Of a stretch of DNA of 64,000 bases, positions 61,801-64,000 are shown in pieces (the first letter of the stretch is position 1; each line of letters begins with the position of its first letter). Source of the stretch: Streptomyces spiramyceticus (GTDB lineage: Bacteria > Actinomycetota > Actinomycetes > Streptomycetales > Streptomycetaceae); the NCBI RefSeq assembly GCF_028807635.1, contig NZ_JARBAX010000002.1, positions 1,798,001 through 1,862,000 of the forward strand. Reading direction: 5' to 3'. The notes beneath the pieces are model-generated. The model was not told the origin of the DNA. It ran no database searches and saw nothing but the letters and a program-made list of their open reading frames with translations. Position numbers and translations under genes: made by a program.

Positions 61801-64000
61801 CGGCCTCCAAGCTGAGTTGGTGGATGCGGTTGCCGAGCATGTCGTATCGGTAGCGGATGACAATGCGGCCGAGCGGGTCGCCGGCCTGCTGGATGGCGTC
61901 GCGCACGGCGCGCTGGTTGCCTTCGATGTCCAGTTCGACGCGGGTGGCGAAGCTCTCTTCGGTGCCGTCGAGATCGTGTCCAGCGCAGACGACGCGGTTG
62001 CGCGCGACGGTTAGGAATGGGCGGCCCAAGGCGTCGAAATGAGCGGTGGTGGGCGTGTCGGCATGGGCTGCGGCACGCTCGGCGGCGTTGCGCTCGTCGG
62101 TGCCCAGTGCGTTGCCGATGCGCTGGGCGTGCCAGGTCAGCCAGGTCGTCGGCTGAGCCTTGAAGTACGCCTTGACGTAGCCGCCGATGTCGCGGTCGGT
62201 ACGCGGGTCGCCGGTCTCGCGTGGTGGCGGATCGCCGAGTCTCTGAACCGGCGGCGCGCAGGTGTCGTTGACGTCGTACGTCGTCTGCTGCCAGGGGTCG
62301 AACACCGCCTTTTCGTACGTGTGGTTCGGGAGCAGCGTGGCGATGACGCGCTCGGCCGGGTCGTAGAACAGCACCGGGCTGACGCCGATTCGCACATCCA
62401 GCTCAAAACGGTGGGTGTCGGTGAAGAAGGGCTCGTACTGGCGGACCGGCTTACCTTTGTTGTTGAAGATGGTCCAGCCGCTGCCGACCCAGCGTGGTCT
62501 GGCGTCTGCCGCCGTCAACACGGGCTGGCCGTCGGCACCGACGATGATCTTGCCCGTCGCGTCGCGCTGCGGCACCGGACCAGGCTCGGCCTGGATCTTC
62601 TTCTGGATCTCGCGGCCAAAGCCATCGGAGTAGCTGAAGCTGAGCTGGATCTTCAAGCCCTGCGGCGGCAGCGGGAAGTTGAGATGGGTTTCACGGGCGA
62701 GCGTGGCGGCGCAGGCGGGCTGCCACTGCTCCGGGGTCTTGGGATTCGCCTGCCGCGTGCGCCGGAAGCGGTCGAGGTCGTAGACGATGCGCGTGGTGGC
62801 GCCATTGAGCAGCGCTGCCGCCCTTGTGTGTGGATCGGCGGCGTCGAAGAAACCATCGAGCTTGACTTGCGTGAGGTCGGTGACGAAGTCGGCGAGCGAG
62901 TCGCCTTCTGCAGGCGCGGGCAGCGGCTTGCCCATCACGGCGGTGCCGACCACCATGCCGAGCGTGTCGAAGGCGACTTCGGTCTGGTTGCGATTGGGGT
63001 CGCTGACCAGGCGCGGCTGCAGCACACGGTAGTCGTTGGCGTCCACCGTGACGCGGTTGCCGAGCGCATCGCTGGTTTCGACCATCAGCAGGTCGTGGGC
63101 GTCGAAGTCGACAAACGTGTTCAGACCGAAGGGATCGCGGTAACGGCGCGGCAGGTAGAAGTGCTGCCGGGAATGCGCCGATTCAGTGGCCGCGTTGTCG
63201 GCGGGACTCGAGCTGAAGAACGATTGCCCGGAGGGAATCCACCAGTGGTCGTCGGCGTCGCTCGCGGGGAAGCGGCCGTCGGCCTTGAGCATCTGGCTTT
63301 GCAGATAACCGCCCCGGCTCCCTGCTTGGCCGCCTAGCACGGCGGCCTGGTCGGGCAGCAGCGGCTCGGGGGCCTGGCCCTGGCGCGTACGCAGGAAGGC
63401 CTGGGCGAGCAAACCGGGGGTGAAGGCGAGCTTGTAGCTCTCGCCCGGCAGGGCGAGCGGTTGCAGGTCCCCGAGCGGCAGCAGGCCGGTCAAATCGTCG
63501 CGGCGGTAGAGCGTGCGCAGCAACTCGATGGGGCGACGGCGTTGGCTGCCGGAGGCGGTGCCCTCATACGGGACTTCCGGGGCAGTGAACCTGTGACGCA
63601 GGCGGCCTGGCCCTGCGGGGTCCGGTTCGACGAAGTCCGAGGCCCGGTAGCGGCCGGCCGGCCCGGTGGCCAGGTAGCCGGTCAACTGGAAGGTAGTCGC
63701 CTCGCAGGGGAGCGGGTTGCGGTGAGTATCGGGCGAGTCGATGGCGTTGGTGACGCGGTTTTCGGTGTAGGTGAGCAGCGGCGTCGTCTGCCGATCGCGA
63801 TCCCATTGCTCTGACAGCGGCGAGGCGCGGCGGCCATAGCCGATGGCAGCCTGTTTGAGGACGTTGCCGAAGTCGTCGGCTTCCAGTGTCAGCGCGTGCT
63901 GAATGCGTGGATCGATCGGGTCGCGCTCGTAGTGGTAGCTGAGTGCCTCGCACGCATGGGTGATGAACACGGCGTGGCGGTTGAGACCCCGTGCCTGTAG
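58838..64000 (-). CDS. Fused TcB-TcC toxin (partial, N-terminus outside window)
   Basis: At least 1720 codons, open to the right edge (numbered here from the GTG at 63970). Residues about 1-750 are the TcdB middle and C-terminal regions (EALSYHYERDPIDPRI, GNVLKQAAIGYGRR, FSYSDGFGREIQKKI, FFTDTHRFELDVRIG). About 750-1420 are RHS/YD repeats (YRYDMLGNRIHQLSLEAG, TTKYDALRRPVEQFLRG) closing with the RHS core KRYRYTGKERDEEAGFYYHG and the self-cleavage end GNPTGFVDPDG near 1416. The remaining 294 residues are the cargo: a Lys/Glu-rich helix (about 1430-1530) and a compact domain with LVVLSHGTPFGLG (His1557) and TIVLGMCRTAGG (Cys1616). The DNA of the cargo is AT-richer. The SpvB-like N-terminus must lie beyond 64000. 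Confidence 0.92.
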   Translation of the reverse strand, partial: LQARGLNRHAVFITHACEALSYHYERDPIDPRIQHALTLEADDFGNVLKQAAIGYGRRASPLSEQWDRDRQTTPLLTYTENRVTNAIDSPDTHRNPLPCEATTFQLTGYLATGPAGRYRASDFVEPDPAGPGRLRHRFTAPEVPYEGTASGSQRRRPIELLRTLYRRDDLTGLLPLGDLQPLALPGESYKLAFTPGLLAQAFLRTRQGQAPEPLLPDQAAVLGGQAGSRGGYLQSQMLKADGRFPASDADDHWWIPSGQSFFSSSPADNAATESAHSRQHFYLPRRYRDPFGLNTFVDFDAHDLLMVETSDALGNRVTVDANDYRVLQPRLVSDPNRNQTEVAFDTLGMVVGTAVMGKPLPAPAEGDSLADFVTDLTQVKLDGFFDAADPHTRAAALLNGATTRIVYDLDRFRRTRQANPKTPEQWQPACAATLARETHLNFPLPPQGLKIQLSFSYSDGFGREIQKKIQAEPGPVPQRDATGKIIVGADGQPVLTAADARPRWVGSGWTIFNNKGKPVRQYEPFFTDTHRFELDVRIGVSPVLFYDPAERVIATLLPNHTYEKAVFDPWQQTTYDVNDTCAPPVQRLGDPPPRETGDPRTDRDIGGYVKAYFKAQPTTWLTWHAQRIGNALGTDERNAAERAAAHADTPTTAHFDALGRPFLTVARNRVVCAGHDLDGTEESFATRVELDIEGNQRAVRDAIQQAGDPLGRIVIRYRYDMLGNRIHQLSLEAGARWMLNDAAGKPIRAWDSRGHDFTTKYDALRRPVEQFLRGTFSEADPLKTNSDPRTLNRDILVDKIEYGEPPLNATPAQETEAQRLNLRTRILRHSDSAGIATNAGFDASGNPTEAYDFKGNLLRRRRQLVSDYTVIPDWLLNPQLDTEEFESSTRYDALNRPIQSIAPHSSLTRPGHPNKFNVIQPVFNEANLLERVDVWLERAAEPAGPLDPAVDALSPVGLAAIAYDAKGQRTVVDYKTRDATVIRTTYAYDRETFRLTDLYTRRGVDPATAQGVAFTDDCDNPNPPPVTIAAPKQPPADRGCGLQNLHYTYDPAGNIIHIRDDAQQTVYFRNRRVEPTNIYIYDALYRLIQADGREHLGQAAGGERLSPTAPDGFDAFHTRLDHPGDGNAMGTYTERYVYDAVGNFLQMQHRGSDPVHPGWTRAYTYAATSLTEPGKRNNRLSGTQVGSGVAAATHTYLHDAHGNMLRMPHLGGGGAGPNMHWDYKDQLRQVDKGGGGAAFYVYDASGQRVRKVWEKAPGLTEERIYLDGFEIFRRHGGPIGANTATLERETLHVMHDKQRIALVETRTLDSAGDDQGPRQRIRYQFGNHLGSASLELDEQAQIISYEEYAPYGSSTYQAVRSEMETAKRYRYTGKERDEEAGFYYHGTRYYAPWLGRWTACDPAGEEEGPNLYQYCFGNPTGFVDPDGQSGKRIAIVMHNESKSTEKELPQPKKPVKPQKPTIEAPGKNASDKEKARYEQDKNKAEKAFADSMKKYEDAERKYSSDLKKYEANKKLWSAYRVSQNEYKASEAALKAEGYDVVQVDSGKALLDALKNAGSIKELVVLSHGTPFGLGGEGPGAGLYADKPPGGASFDAKRAAKLSDLEKMINDKTIVFEKDATIVLGMCRTAGGKEGTHVGSSTWTGPVEDTFAYRLAKVTGLEVFGSEGVSSYGGDKRTSTPLRYSSIGWHRFTQQGNAIKEENLKGRYLNVVTRKTSGKPE

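Overview
The window is high-GC actinobacterial DNA that reads as Streptomyces. The coding is very GC-rich, there is an intact tap-tpg telomere-replication pair, and several protein families are typical of the genus (DUF6193, MsnO8-type flavin enzymes, Tat-exported class V aminotransferase, the 24-aa ribosomal protein bL37). It looks like subtelomeric or linear-plasmid DNA: about half of the recognisable genes are cut, frameshifted or reduced to fragments, and transposase genes of at least seven IS families lie throughout. No telomere, rRNA gene, complete tRNA or CRISPR array was seen.

Layout. 0-8.8 kb: a regulator start, a serpin pseudogene, a PASTA lipoprotein, an orphan xylose-type binding protein, DUF6193, a Tat-exported aminotransferase and a zinc-ribbon protein. 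9-11 kb: a mosaic of HAD, ISL3, IS21 and integrase remnants. 11-17 kb: an MsnO8-type oxidoreductase, small peptides, an unrecognised two-gene operon (Pro-rich membrane protein plus 257-aa partner), a decayed DUF2075 ATPase and a GNAT-like gene. 17-18 kb: 3' halves of tRNA-Arg(CCG), two strong terminators and bL37. 18-21 kb: broken tpg, parB and IS701 genes, with a pair of 13-bp palindromes. 20.6-24.6 kb: a sulfur module (truncated cysteine desulfurase, ArsR-rhodanese, MBL-rhodanese, MFS). 25.2-28 kb: intact tap-tpg. 29-38.7 kb: IS1182, two abutting IS5-type elements, IS630, a reductase, a NUDIX gene and fragments. 38.9-40.2 kb: a two-gene operon with a membrane-anchored Mrr-like nuclease, ending at a second copy of the tRNA-Arg direct repeat. 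40.3-48.3 kb: an IS5 interrupted by an IS110, two secreted repeat-rich proteins, a hydrophobic 39-aa peptide, IS630, a gpsA fragment and another IS.

48.4-64 kb (minus strand): an insecticidal toxin-complex (Tc) locus, transcribed right to left as a fused TcB-TcC protein (N-terminus outside the window), a NUDIX gene broken in two places, and a TcA split into 2174-aa and 1096-aa proteins, ending in a strong terminator. In Tc systems TcA forms the receptor-binding translocation channel and TcB-TcC forms a cocoon holding the cytotoxic C-terminus of TcC. Here that C-terminus has paired HG and Cys motifs like clan CD (caspase-like) peptidases or DUF4347, in DNA of visibly different composition. This toxin cassette with its NUDIX companion is the most interesting system in the window. 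The membrane-Mrr operon, the 13.2-14.7 kb pair and the repeat-flanked tap-tpg segment come next.

The frameshifts are numerous. Each pseudogene call could be true decay or assembly error; raw reads would decide.
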